Shown: positions 51,201 to 53,692, numbered from the stretch's first letter. The stretch: 64,000 nt of DNA from Topomyia yanbarensis (GCF_030247195.1 NC_080672.1:159581167-159645166); one strand, 5' to 3'. The notes: generated from the sequence alone by a model not told the origin. A program made the numbers and translations.

Positions 51201-53692
51201 CAGCGATTGTTCGTGAGCTCTAACCAAGGGGACGCTGTCTAGCGAGTATTTCATACCCAACATCAGCTGGACCGGATCTGATTATCACGGGTAAACAGCA
51301 ATAAATAATAACTTTTACAAATATGTCAACGACTAGTACACGAGACATGCAAAACCGCTTTATTCTCTTTTTGGGGTGAAGTAACCAAAAAACGGGGTCC
51401 AAAGTGCTGGACCGAGGCGAGATGTTGGGTACATATATTTTATGTGATTTGACAACCACAGCCTACCCCTGGCTCTAACACCTTAATGTGAATAAAGTTT
51501 TTGTTGATAGCACCAGAGGCAGCGCTACATGTTTAATAGAAACGAAGAAAAAAGGATTCCGTCAACCTATCCCAACCGCCAACTAGTCCCGGGCTCCCCT
51601 ATAGAGCTGCTCGTTTTGAATATATTTTCTGAACAGCTTATTTTGCTGGGTAGCTCAAATTCGTTTTGTGATGTATAATTTTTTCGACTGATCGGTTAAT
51701 CGGGAATCGATTATTTTTCTCATAGTTGTTGATTTTAATCGCTCAATACCAAGAGATTAATTGAAATAAGCGACCCGACTAAAAGCATAGCACAGAGCAT
51801 AGTGTTATACAGGTTTGATATTTTTGTTACCATTAGGAGACCATTAATAACTTATGCTTAGAAGAAAGCGGTATAACATATTGTAGCATATTATGGCGTG
51901 AGAGTAAAGTAGAACGTGACGTACCGTGTTTTTGGCGAAAACTATAGGGGAACCCGGGGCTATTCGGACCTACTTAAGCAAATCGCTCTTTTGGGTGGAT
52001 AGATATGAAACAAATTACCGGTCAAAAGTCCTAATTGTTAGTTTGAAACCTCAGCTACATTTTGGTGCCATGAAAGGTTCATTTGCACCACTCAATGGAA
52101 GCGCTAGGCGACGATTTGCAAACCTCTACATTTTTCCATCCTTTTACAATGTAGGGGTAATTCGGACCGCCCTACGGGGCAATTCAGACCGTCATTTTTC
52201 TTTAATTTTCTTACAATGTAATTATGTTTACCTATGAATTAATTACAAGAGCCACTCCATAAGAAACAAAAAAATTGCTTTACAAAAACTTAATCCGGTA
52301 TGTCACAGCTGTCGATTGGCGGCCCATGTATTTTCTTTGCTGTGGCGTGTGTAATGGTGTGCGCAGCCGCAAGCCGCTGAACGGTGGTTGACAGAATAGG
52401 AGGTCCGAACAGCCCCGTACGCTCATATCGCACAAAAGTGGTGAGCATCTCGAAAATATCTGTTTTCACCCAAACAAGGAACAAGGAATCAACTCCAGCT
52501 CTCAAAATTAATGTTTCAGTGTAGCGTTTCCACGAATATGTACGATAGTGAGAAAGTCTTGCTATTTTCTGATAAATCGAGGGGGTCCGAATTACCCCCA
52601 CTGTCTTAATAGCCCCGGGTTCCCCTATATTTTCCAGTTCTAAGATGAGTCGTTAGTGTTGATAGATTAGGTAAAATCGCAAATTATATTGCACGCTCCT
52701 GAAAAGAGCTGCATTTTTAATGTCACCGTTATCATATATTGTACAGTGTACACAACCCTTTTTTATGTCTGATGTTCTACTCACTATATGTGTTAAAATG
52801 ATACGTAATAACTCATGTGGGCAATGAACATAAGATAGCACAACTACAGGGACGGAGACGCACAACTTTAGGAACACTAGGGCAACTATTGGGTCTTTCA
52901 GAGTTCTTCTTTTTTAACCCTATAGCGTTAACTAGAGTTTAAACTCACATACACGAATTTATCTTAATTGTCGATTTGAACAGCCTATCATATGAATACA
53001 ACTAGAGAACATTTGACTTAGTTTACTATTAAAGAGATTAACCACTATTGGGACATCTCCCCTATACAACACACTGTATGCATTCCGAGCCTCTGCATTT
53101 CTTAGACCAACCAATGAACATTACTACTGTCTAATAAGAGTCAAAACAAACCAGGCAAGTGTGCCAATAAACATTGGAAGCGATCCGATCAAACCTCATC
53201 AAACGTCCCGCCATTCCAGTAGCAAAATTTCCCTACCGTATTGGTTTTTTAGTATTTCGATACGTACTCTTTTGCTGTTGCCGTTGTCGAGGCATTACAT
53301 AAATTATTCACACCGGTCGGGGAGCTGCTATTTTCACTGACACATTTTCGATGCGTCTGTTTTGGCTTCGAGCTGGTGCTGGTTTGAACTTTGTTGTTGG
53401 GACTACTACTGCTGCTATTACTACCACTAGTGCTGATGTCAGCACCGCCGCTGTAGCTGCCACTAGGTTTGGAGGTGTTCTGTTTTTGACTAAATGGTTC
53501 CACAGATTGCACCGTTCCCGTCGCGGATGACAATGGTGTGGCTGCAGACGTTAACGACGACGACGGTATCGATGTCGACGAGCAGGACGTGCCAGTTCCT
53601 GTCGCTGGTGCGGATTCTGAACCGCAAAATGTGATTTTAACACCCTTGTAGAATGTGTACGGACCGTGAAAGCCACATGCTGCTCCAACAAC
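3199..53692 (-). CDS. ARID5B: ARID5B-like chromatin regulator, gene-level model (six visible coding exons, 5' exon missing)
   Basis: Six exons join in one frame: 53692-53268, 39042-38853, 17960-17759, 16635-16268, 6744-6270, 6212-3199 (4674 nt, 1557 codons plus stop). Each junction has GT/AG ends and compatible phases. The order of conserved blocks is that of vertebrate ARID5B: a 'CGFHGPYTFYKG' segment, 'LYFLPENTPSGR', 'DEVLAISDKVIL', 'RYCRYR', 'LKGRPRG', then an ARID domain (about residues 520-607) ending in 'YEKILLPYEKH'. ARID5B proteins bind AT-rich DNA through ARID and act in the nucleus as transcriptional co-regulators, in vertebrates with the demethylase PHF2. That role is known for the family and only inferred here. 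The first exon with the start codon was not found. Introns are 14.2 kb, 20.9 kb, 1.1 kb, 9.5 kb and 57 bp; the large ones are full of transposons. Confidence 0.88.
6270..6744 (-). CDS. ARID5B: ARID5B-like gene, exon with AT-hook motifs and first half of ARID
   Basis: The exon begins after a 'TTCATATAG' acceptor in phase 0 (first residues ASPSKKVG) and ends at 'GACG' before a GTAATG donor, leaving one base of a valine codon. Only 57 bp of intron separate it from the next exon. It carries a basic stretch with two AT-hook-like cores, GRPRKSK and GRKPK (nt about 6590-6540), then an acidic linker, and ends with 'ADERDFLQRLQQFLDEK', the first helix of the ARID domain. Reading past the donor quickly meets a stop, which supports the splice. 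The GTG at 6726 that could pass for a start is internal; the true frame runs in from the upstream exon. Confidence 0.9.
6745..7559. other. Intron stretch with a 'GATAAAATCGGG' motif repeat
   Basis: This AT-rich intron DNA has no gene. Between 7221 and 7540 the phrase 'GCTGATAAAATCGGG' or close variants occurs about four times in plus orientation, probably the subterminal part of a decayed transposable element. A small plus ORF at 7453-7668 overlaps it and the LINE remnant and is not considered a gene. Confidence 0.4.
7560..8795 (-). pseudogene. LINE (LOA/Jockey-type) ORF2 remnant, frameshifted
   Basis: On the minus strand, nt 8380-8280 reads 'SVFLDVKGTFDSVSIN', the reverse transcriptase motif A block of mosquito LOA/Jockey-type LINEs. 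Further on, near 7950-7850, comes 'MEYGCFCFRCAANIHL', and near 7800-7650 'NRFWELSSRLLMRYDIL' and 'VVIENFDRLVEF', which belong to the thumb/connection region of the same kind of protein. Between them the catalytic YADD block is missing, and several stops and frame changes interrupt the frame. The upstream part (8795-8470) looks like the endonuclease-to-RT linker. This is a dead, internally deleted insertion inside the 9.5-kb ARID5B intron. Clade assignment is from motif memory only. Confidence 0.72.
9038..9890 (+). pseudogene. Tc1/mariner-superfamily transposase relic
   Basis: The first frame (9038-9514) has an N-terminal helix-turn-helix region followed by 'KNPNTSARVVAKKLNLSKS'-type residues, the 'YKKQKAPNR' phrase typical of mariner-like proteins, and 'MDDETYVK', which holds the first catalytic aspartate. 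A second frame (9542-9736) continues with 'CLQKRLLPLLKQH' and 'IFWLDLVS', corresponding to the second catalytic block (the usual PDLA is LDLV here). The break at about 9514 is a frameshift or small deletion, and a stop at 9734 is followed by further frame loss. It would encode a cut-and-paste transposase but is clearly inactive. The phrasing resembles the mosquito DD37D/E mariner groups; this is not tested. Confidence 0.8.
9925..10262 (+). repeat. Dispersed repeat 'CATATCACTAGAGTCC...CATGTCGCC', copy 1
   Basis: This segment shares 'CATCACTAGANTNCCTNGNCATGTCGCC'-type sequence and the 'CGCGATCGCGAAG' and 'TTCCTATATNCGCGTGNGTTC' blocks with 41190-41755, 44010-44456 and 46358-46462. It has no coding capacity and is probably a terminal or non-autonomous transposon segment. 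Confidence 0.6.
10551..11060 (+). repeat. Non-autonomous element arm 'AAGGGGGCGTCTGGTGTA', copy 1
   Basis: The left end 'AAGGGGGCGTCTGGTGTA' matches in inverted form the right end of 15890-16156. The phrase 'AATCTTTTTTAAAAATTATG' near 10994 is also repeated inverted near 16000. A third, longer relative lies at 55738-56640 with shared 'ATCTCGGTGGCCACG', 'CACGATAACTC' and 'CCACAGAAAACTGAATAA'. No ORF is present. Confidence 0.6.
11061..11816. other. Unassigned intron stretch
   Basis: Mixed-composition intron DNA of the ARID5B-like gene. Short ORFs overlap on both strands, but none shows a motif, signal peptide or domain I recognise. Confidence 0.3.
11817..11950 (+). repeat. GAGAAAGGC-family dispersed repeat, degenerate copy
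   Basis: Starts 'TTTTTTGCCTTTTTCATATA', then 'TGTGCAATCATTCTG', 'CGGAGTGTCGAGTGTCATAT' and 'CAGTTCGTCGA'. It abuts the 3' end of the minus-strand LINE at 11951. Confidence 0.65.
11951..13400 (-). pseudogene. LINE ORF2 (reverse transcriptase) remnant with 3' region
   Basis: This lies downstream of the ORF1 at 13618-14637 on the same strand. Near nt 12755-12731 the minus strand encodes 'IFGFTDDVVF', corresponding to the (Y/F)ADD catalytic block of reverse transcriptase with alanine changed to threonine. Surrounding frames are broken by stops and frameshifts, and most of the RT and all of the endonuclease are missing. From about 12550 to 11951 it becomes the GC-rich non-coding 3' region with 'GAGCTAAATGACTCA'-like repeats that also fills 1-1234. 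It is inactive. Confidence 0.65.
13618..14637 (-). CDS. LINE ORF1 protein (nucleic-acid-binding, zinc-knuckle), intact frame
   Basis: This 339-codon uninterrupted frame starts at an ATG. It encodes a probable RNA-binding ORF1 protein of a LOA/Jockey-like non-LTR retrotransposon. The middle (about residues 95-165) looks like an RRM-type fold with 'YGEVNSVKEDSWRNFF' and 'GVRVVIMRPTKPIPSYL'. Near residue 190 is one zinc knuckle, 'CQYCDHPLHHGKPC' (C-x2-C-x4-H-x4-C). The tail is threonine/serine-rich and acidic. In such elements ORF1p coats the retroelement RNA. It is notable that this frame is intact while the adjoining ORF2 is wrecked, so the element cannot move by itself. It lies in the 9.5-kb ARID5B intron on the same strand as the gene. 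Confidence 0.75.
   Translation of the reverse strand: MSDNAKQKYITMRANCVAFDYTKYPVIPSFHEGEQMLKVNLKFDVACGTLCDAIPPFTSCGTEYENISQAESFASQNNMKHVIECNDILYSIPTYIDVDSIEIKIHDLAPRTSSFAIKQILSKYGEVNSVKEDSWRNFFPRLRNGVRVVIMRPTKPIPSYLTFTCKSPHGVEYSQRTLVTHPGQIPTCQYCDHPLHHGKPCAENAKEISPDTTKAGIQSSYVKPQPVGKPTTADRAFTSTSSTTIGPSTTKPTAITNIEVTTITANVSKPTSNTTNKKSNTDEEGFTIASRMHKQQIRTSDDEQDECSTDDDINVNENAREDGPNDPQDALHGSVVLTH
14750..15400 (-). pseudogene. LINE endonuclease-domain fragment
   Basis: The minus strand near 15200-15080 reads 'SIIDVNFCSLGVTGKMD' and then 'EDISTATTK', the C-terminal block of the AP-type endonuclease (SIIDVTF...SDH-like) of LOA/Jockey LINEs. At 14980-14830 it continues as 'FTALLTRACNATIPRDGKPRN', which matches the segment after the endonuclease. 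Stops and frame changes interrupt it; the final SDH residues appear altered. It sits upstream of ORF1 on the same strand, so it belongs to a different insertion or to a rearranged copy. Confidence 0.6.
15890..16156 (-). repeat. Non-autonomous element arm, inverted partner of 10551-11060
   Basis: Ends with 'TACATCAGACGCCCCCTTT', the inverse of the left end at 10551, and carries a 12-G run near 15980 next to the shared 'CATAATTTTTAAAAAAGATT'. Together with copy 1 it brackets the LINE-rich block 11061-15889. Confidence 0.6.
16268..16635 (-). CDS. ARID5B: ARID5B-like gene, exon with YCRYR block and AT-hook
   Basis: The acceptor is 'CCCTTTTGCAG', and two bases complete a codon from the upstream exon. 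The donor is a strong AAG/GTGAGT in phase 0. The encoded 122 residues begin ENNASKVAVLSFSRYCRYRAVLKRL, then a 'FCKDTFDYPELETHELLC' block, then 'LAPKLKGRPRGKRK', an AT-hook-like motif (nt about 16410-16365), and a serine/acidic linker. The blocks align in order with vertebrate ARID5B, where they follow the BAH-like region. The GTG at 16615 that could look like a start is internal. The exon sits only 386 bp from the start codon of the nested plus-strand gene at 17021. Confidence 0.9.
17021..17470 (+). CDS. Nested two-exon gene: small secreted CLIP-domain-only protein
   Basis: Exon 1 is 17021-17313 and exon 2 is 17428-17470, joined across a 114-bp intron with a GTGAGT donor and a pyrimidine-rich '...TTCACAACACAG' acceptor. 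The spliced frame encodes 111 residues. Residues 1-32 form a signal peptide (hydrophobic core LLIIFYCIYTF, likely cleavage after AVQA). The middle is unremarkable. The C-terminus holds six cysteines: 'CECIPRYKC', then, after the junction, 'RDCHHHGKVCCEN' and a stop. The C-x-C, C, C, CC order with a terminal VCC is the pattern of insect CLIP domains, which regulate extracellular protease cascades in immunity and development. No protease domain follows. The gene lies in the 1.1-kb intron of the ARID5B-like gene on the opposite strand. Without the splice both frames end early, and exon 2 exactly supplies the missing cysteines, which supports the model. Expression and function are unknown. Confidence 0.7.
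17759..17960 (-). CDS. ARID5B: ARID5B-like gene, exon completing the BAH-like region
   Basis: The acceptor is 'ATTTTTCCCCAG' and the exon opens in phase 0 with 'DEVLAISDKVILRADDLLTW'. The donor is CTG/GTTAGT, leaving one base of a codon. These residues follow directly on the 'GRNCHGE' end of the previous exon, giving the HGEDEV junction expected in ARID5B proteins. The segment closes the BAH-like N-terminal region. The downstream intron (17758-16636, 1123 bp) contains the nested CLIP-like gene. Confidence 0.9.
18327..18390 (+). repeat. GAGAAAGGC-family repeat, short 5' fragment
   Basis: Begins 'TTTTGCCTTTCTCATATAGA' and continues through 'CTCTGAAAACTGACTTTTAA' before the match is lost. It lies in the 20.9-kb intron. 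Confidence 0.6.
19024..19438. mobile_element. MITE with 15-bp inverted ends 'GGGCATGTTCAGGAG'
   Basis: The left end GGGCATGTTCAGGAG is mirrored by CTCCTGAACATGCCC at 19424-19438. The 415-bp interior has further internal symmetry ('AAACTGTTCGAAATTATAAA', 'CCCCAGCAGCAG') and no ORF. A truncated second copy flanks the hAT-like element at 47018-48186. Confidence 0.75.
19725..20420. repeat. Long inverted repeat partner of 28200-28728
   Basis: Segments such as 'TTCTCGAGATATTTCAAATT', 'CATTTGAAAGCTATACG' and 'AACCCTCTAGTGCCC' occur inverted at 28200-28728. The match runs over about 550 bases, interrupted here by the 110-bp element at 19901-20010. Both copies also share a 'CGCCTAGAGGCGGTGT' palindrome. 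Confidence 0.7.
19901..20010. mobile_element. 110-bp palindromic MITE, copy 1 (nested insertion)
   Basis: The inverted ends are 'ATACTACGTTCACACTACGA' and 'CTGTAGTGTGAACTGGGTAT', with about 30 bp pairing. The empty site is preserved in the inverted paralogue near 28500 (GCTATTTTAAAT on that strand), which proves the insertion. A second copy is at 41356-41465. The near-complete hairpin could give small RNAs if transcribed. Confidence 0.8.
20880..22394. repeat. Cluster of GAGAAAGGC-family repeat units with CATA microsatellite
   Basis: Several partial units follow one another: 'GGCCCGGAGGGCCGAGTCTT' near 20920, a TG run at 20985-21006, and blocks of 'CGTAACTCCGGAGCCGGAAG' plus 'AATCGGTTCAGCCATCTCCG' near 21570, 21890 and 22045. 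A (CATA)n tract spans 22194-22275, and the closing end 'CTATATGAGAAAGGCAAAAG' falls at about 22394. The interior block recurs at roughly 150-300 bp spacing. Confidence 0.7.
22395..22664. other. G-rich intron stretch with a 16-G run
   Basis: Unlike its AT-rich surroundings, this part is purine- and G-rich (GGGAATGGGGGG, GAGGGAGGTG) and contains a run of 16 G near 22628-22643. No gene is apparent. Such G tracts can form quadruplexes; that is only a possibility here. Confidence 0.4.
22665..23582. repeat. Further GAGAAAGGC-family units, ending 'GAGAAAGGCAAAA'
   Basis: Three more copies of the 'ATTCAATAGCAGCTTATGGG' and 'AATCGGTTCAGCCATC' block occur near 22690, 22940 and 23280, with a CA/CATA tract at 23408-23462. 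The terminal 'GCCCTCCGGGCCTCGGTTAA' and 'GAGAAAGGCAAAA' lie at 23508-23582. Confidence 0.7.
24618..24935 (+). repeat. GAGAAAGGC-family repeat, plus-orientation copy
   Basis: Opens with 'TTTTGCCTTTCTCATTCACT', then 'GGGAGGGCCGAGTGTCATAT' and 'TCGACTCAGTTCATCGAG', a short TATG/TGTG tract, and the inverse of the 'CCGGTTCCGGAGTTACG' block. It shows the family in its forward direction. Confidence 0.7.
25068..25236 (-). mobile_element. tRNA-derived SINE flanked by a target duplication
   Basis: On the minus strand it starts GGGGGTGGGCGTGGCG and has a pol III A box 'TGGCGTAGTTGG' and B box 'GGTTCGAGTCCC' at tRNA-like spacing. A LINE-like tail follows, '...CCTCTATAATCGAAATAAA'. It is flanked by 'TTTTGCCTTTC' at 25057-25067 and 25237-25247, an 11-bp target duplication. 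That shows insertion into the first bases of a GAGAAAGGC-family repeat. It resembles the Feilai-type SINEs of Aedes, though the name is not tested. Confidence 0.85.
25237..25312 (+). repeat. GAGAAAGGC-family fragment interrupted by the SINE
   Basis: Reads 'TTTTGCCTTTCTCATACAGA', 'GGTTATGCAATCACTC' and 'CGGCCCGGAGGGAG'. It is the right-hand remainder of the repeat split by the SINE at 25068-25236. Confidence 0.7.
25313..27130. other. AT-rich intron stretch, mostly unassigned
   Basis: No gene is seen. Near 25420-25475 a short perfect palindrome centres on 'CAGCGG' (arms read TACTATGTGATACTGAAACA and its inverse). A 'CACCACTAGGTGGATTAAAA' motif at 25595 and a related 'GTTAGGTGGATTAAAAGCG' at 26868 may be ends of another degraded element. 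Confidence 0.4.
27131..27416. mobile_element. Degraded MITE of the 'GCCAACTAGCCCC...CTCCCCTA' family
   Basis: The right end 'GCCAACTAGCCCCAGACTCC' matches the ends of 34627-35571 and 51450-51600. The preceding 'GACAGCGCCATATGTCTAATA' also recurs there. The left end is eroded. Confidence 0.5.
27514..27772. mobile_element. 259-bp MITE with 'GGGACCATTCATAAATTACG' inverted ends
   Basis: The 26-bp ends are perfect inverted repeats (ATTCATAAATTACGTAACGC and its inverse). The interior has repeated 'GTTACGTAACA' and C-rich 'CCCCCTCCCCC' tracts and no ORF. This is a classic MITE organisation. Confidence 0.85.
28200..28728. repeat. Long inverted repeat partner of 19725-20420
   Basis: It contains 'GACCGCCTAGAGGCGGTGTA', 'GGGAACTAGAGGGTTAA', 'CTTTCAAATGGTTTACAATA' and 'AAATATCTCGAGAACTACTA', all found inverted at 19725-20420. 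It lacks the 110-bp MITE of that copy, so it preserves the empty site. The match stops at 28728, where a tandem repeat begins. Confidence 0.7.
28738..28946 (+). repeat. Minisatellite, unit 'CCTAAGTTATTAGGACAGAG'
   Basis: About seven units of 'CCTAAGTTATTAGGACAGAG' followed by GG and an optional 'TAATGTATGGA' spacer. Unit length varies between about 22 and 36 bp. The repeat core 'CCTAAGTTATTAGG' has short inverted arms (CCTAA/TTAGG). It directly abuts the end of the inverted repeat 28200-28728. Confidence 0.85.
28956..29135 (-). repeat. Conserved dispersed repeat, copy 1
   Basis: Nearly identical for 175 bp to 46735-46905 in the same orientation: 'CTCTCGGTCTCCTCGATGC', 'CCACTATCGAGGCGTAATGC', 'CAATAACCATCTTAAA' and 'GATGTTTGCAATACCGTCAA'. 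On the minus strand this copy is open for 69 codons (28930-29139), but the second copy has stops, so coding is doubtful. Confidence 0.6.
29660..29870 (+). repeat. Repeat related to the core of the MITE at 51947-52625
   Basis: Shares 'TGTGCGCAACCGCAAG', 'AACGGTGGTTGA', 'CCGTACGCTTG' and 'CACAAAAGTGGTAAGC' with 52313-52490 (with substitutions). The typical ends are not visible. Confidence 0.5.
30036..30451. mobile_element. MITE with inverted ends 'GTAACCAGAGTTAAAAATA'
   Basis: Left 'TTGTAACCAGAGTTAAAAAT' is mirrored by 'ATTTTTAACTCTGCTTGTAA' at 30430-30449. The interior contains alternating 'GAATGAAAAT' and 'CAGCCG' motifs in both orientations and no ORF. Confidence 0.65.
31521..31640 (+). mobile_element. 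tRNA-derived SINE, degenerate copy
   Basis: Matches the SINE at 25068-25236: 'GTAAATCGAT'-like start, 'GCATTGTACGCAG', the B box 'GGGTTCGATTCC', and the tail 'AACCTCTATAATCGAAAGAA'. The tRNA-like 5' portion is decayed. Confidence 0.7.
31641..34626. other. Long intron stretch without recognised content
   Basis: Nothing identifiable as a gene, MITE or LINE. Several ORFs of 60-122 codons overlap on both strands; none carries a known motif. A degenerate tract with 'GAGCGCATGAATGAAAG'-like phrases near 32400-32460 and short inverted repeats near 33330-33660 are the only structure noticed. Confidence 0.35.
34627..35571. mobile_element. MITE-like element with 'GGGGAGCCCGGGGCTAGTTG' ends and 'GGGGTAAGTTGGCGG' repeats
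   Basis: The left end GGGGAGCCCGGGGCTAGTTG is inverted at the right as 'CAACTAGCCCCGGTCTCCCC'. TA lies outside both ends. The phrase 'GGGGTAAGTTGGC' recurs at 34654, 34992 and 35374, once as a palindrome with 'GCCAACTTACCCC' at 35347. No transposase-like frame is present. Confidence 0.7.
35960..36520. repeat. Dispersed repeat 'TTAGACCGGTACAAAAATGA', copy 1
   Basis: Shared over about 450-550 bp with 57115-57560: 'TTAGACCGG.ACAAAAATGAC', 'GTTTGTATGTAAAAA', 'TGATCTTCGAA.TTAAATAAC' and 'TTCAACAAAGTTGTTC', in the same order and orientation. No coding frame is present. Confidence 0.65.
36725..36919 (+). pseudogene. Penelope-like element relic, GIY-YIG endonuclease fragment
   Basis: The frame reads 'DPVYNRSCSHCVTVYIGQTM' and then 'RSLEIRFNDH'. 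This is the cysteine-pair plus 'VYIGQT...SL..R...H' signature of GIY-YIG nucleases found at the C-terminus of Penelope-like retroelements. No reverse transcriptase is visible upstream, so only the tail survives. A stop follows at 36917. Confidence 0.55.
36920..38852. other. AT-rich intron stretch without recognised genes
   Basis: No gene is seen. Near 37585-37620 'GGCCAATCAGCCCCGGTCTC' may be a decayed end of the 'GCCAACTAGCCCCGG' MITE family, followed by 'GACGTCCTATGTATTCC'. The rest is unassigned. Confidence 0.35.
38853..39042 (-). CDS. ARID5B: ARID5B-like gene, exon with BAH-like core
   Basis: The acceptor is 'TGCTTTACAG' and one base completes a codon left by the upstream exon. The donor is GAG/GTTAGT in phase 0. 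The encoded residues include 'IPRPMVLALGDCFPVR', 'IECLAELRMVWRDR', 'LALRLYFLPENTPSGRNC' and end HGE. This matches the vertebrate ARID5B pattern LSLGDFFFVR ... LYFLPEDTPQGR and continues straight into DEVLAIS of the next exon 21 kb away. Frames beyond the two splice sites are intronic. Confidence 0.9.
39326..41107. mobile_element. 1.8-kb foldback element with TA target duplication
   Basis: The two arms of about 660 bp (39326-39990 and 40440-41107) are inverted copies with few differences. They begin 'GGGTGTCCCAAAATGACATC' and end with its inverse; TA stands directly outside each end. Each arm contains the same mirror-image small frame (39386-39610 minus and 40833-41066 plus), which is therefore a repeat artefact rather than two genes. 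The 450-bp centre has no transposase frame. TA duplication suggests mobilisation by a Tc1/mariner-like enzyme. It inserted 280 bp upstream of the BAH-core exon. Confidence 0.85.
41190..41755 (+). repeat. 'TCACTAGACTTCCTGGCCATGTCGCC' family repeat, copy 2
   Basis: The longest copy of the family seen at 9925-10262. It includes 'GAGACCGCGATAACCAC', 'CTATTCCTATATTCGCGTGT' and 'AGGATACGAGCGTCATTTTT'. A 110-bp MITE sits inside it at 41356-41465. It is followed immediately by the LINE relic at 41779. Confidence 0.65.
41356..41465. mobile_element. 110-bp palindromic MITE, copy 2
   Basis: Same length and about 90 percent or more identical by eye to 19901-20010. The ends are 'ATACTATGTTCACACAACGA' and 'CTGTAGTGTGAACATAGTAT'. 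Almost the whole element can fold into one hairpin. Confidence 0.8.
41779..43794 (+). pseudogene. LINE ORF2 relic: reverse transcriptase and RNase H
   Basis: A 5'-truncated ORF2 of a LOA/I-type LINE. The RT part shows 'HAYQCGKSTITLL', motif A 'LGVFLDIEGGFDNVSF', 'CTQGGFLSPLLWNLV', and 'YGFADDYQVLI' at about 42208-42235 with the catalytic ADD intact. An in-frame TAA at 42180 interrupts RT just before that motif. Frames shift near 42330-42360, 42650 and 42890. The second half holds an RNase H domain ('CYTDGSLMEGRAGAGAYC', 'CSDSQAAIKTL') and a C-terminal 'CDLCECDYGTS' cysteine motif (43640-43670), ending at 43794. It is dead through several stops and shifts but comparatively young. A non-coding 3' tail probably runs to about 44010. 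Confidence 0.85.
44010..44456 (+). repeat. 'TCACTAGACTTCCTGGCCATGTCGCC' family repeats, copies 3 and 4
   Basis: 44010-44125 repeats the terminal block of copy 2 (GTGTATGGTTCAGATAGCAGAAG, AGGATACGAGCGTCATTTTT). 44390-44456 repeats it again in weaker form (CAGTCATGTCGCAATGGAAC). The LINE at 41779-44010 lies between two copies, which suggests it landed in an array of this repeat. Confidence 0.6.
44457..46357. other. Intron stretch with ATTTTATTCATTT-type low-complexity block
   Basis: No gene is seen. From about 45340 to 45800 the sequence is almost pure A/T plus C, with recurring 'TTCATTTTATT' and 'ATTTATTTTAATCA' phrases, a low-complexity tract similar to 56690-56830. Around 46090-46300 'GGTTTGGTTTTCGTG' and 'AACCGAAGTTTGGTTTCG' recur in both directions and may be a small inverted-repeat element. 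Confidence 0.4.
46358..46462 (+). repeat. 'TCACTAGA..TCC..GTCATGTC' family repeat, copy 5
   Basis: Contains 'AGTGTATGGTTCAGATGCAA', 'CCCATTTCACTAGAGTTCCC' and 'GAGTATTAGCGTCATTTTTA', the terminal block of the family at 41640-41755. Confidence 0.6.
46735..46905 (-). repeat. Conserved dispersed repeat, copy 2
   Basis: Matches 28956-29135 over its whole length, including 'CCACTATCGAGGCGTAATGC' and 'TGATGTTTGCAATACCGTCA'. The small minus frame of copy 1 is interrupted here. Confidence 0.6.
47018..48186. mobile_element. hAT-like non-autonomous element with 8-bp target duplication
   Basis: Ends are 'CAGAGGCGACGCGT' (47018) and 'ACGCGTCGCCTCTG' (48186), followed inward by a further matching 'AACCTGTTC' in inverted orientation. 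It is flanked by TCTCTTAT at 47010-47017 and 48187-48194, a perfect 8-bp duplication. CAG..CTG ends with 8-bp duplications are the hallmark of hAT transposons. The 1169-bp interior has an internal inverted pair ('ACAATGAGTGACTCTTT' at about 47198 and its inverse at about 47370). It has one 145-codon frame (47313-47750) without hAT transposase features. The element landed inside a truncated copy of the GGGCATGTTCAGGAG MITE, whose halves read through across it. Confidence 0.88.
49380..50170. mobile_element. Foldback element with about 240-bp arms
   Basis: The left arm ('AATCCCACCAGGAGTTCTTG', 'CTACCGGACCAACGTGCCTG', 'TTACATGGAGAAAACCCACT', 'ACCGCTAGGTGACACT') is repeated inverted at about 49930-50150. 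The central 300 bp are unique. A CCGCTAGGTGGCAC-type motif lies in each arm. Confidence 0.75.
49971..49985 (-). promoter_or_regulatory. CTCF-like motif inside a foldback arm
   Basis: The minus strand reads 'CCGCTAGGTGGCAC', which fits the conserved CTCF core (CC-N-S-Y-AG-R-K-GGC). CTCF is an insulator protein present in mosquitoes. Related motifs occur at 40034-40045, 49572-49586 and 55021-55034. Binding is not shown. Confidence 0.3.
51450..51600. mobile_element. Right end of a 'GCCAACTAGYCCCGGGCTCC' MITE
   Basis: Contains 'CAGCGCTACATGTTTAATAG' and ends 'CCGCCAACTAGTCCCGGGCT', matching the ends of 27131-27416 and 34627-35571. The left part is not recognisable. Confidence 0.5.
51947..52625. 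mobile_element. MITE-like element with 'GGGGAACCCGGGGCTA' ends and 'GGGGTAATTCGGACC' core
   Basis: 'GGGGAACCCGGGGCTATTCG' on the left is inverted at the right as 'TAATAGCCCCGGGTTCCCC', with TATA outside both ends. The terminal sequence is close to that of 34627-35571. The inner phrase is different, 'GGGGTAATTCGGACC' (52149) and 'GGTCCGAATTACCCC' (near 52580). The centre shares the 'CGCAAGCCGCTGAACGGTGG' block with 29660-29870. Confidence 0.75.
53268..53692 (-). CDS. ARID5B: ARID5B-like gene, first visible coding exon: start of BAH-like region with Ser/Thr insert
   Basis: The acceptor is 'CTACGATTTTCAG' and the frame opens in phase 0 with 'VVGAACGFHGPYTFYKGVKI', the same block that begins vertebrate ARID5B a few residues after its start. 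After 'TFCGS' comes an insertion of about 115 residues rich in Ser, Thr, Gly and Asn, absent from the vertebrate protein, before the frame resumes at the donor (AAAGA/GTACGT) as 'ATAKE-IPRPMVL'. Reading past the donor stops after five codons. The start codon must lie in an upstream exon; the open frame extending to 53854 runs through the acceptor and is probably intronic. Confidence 0.85.
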
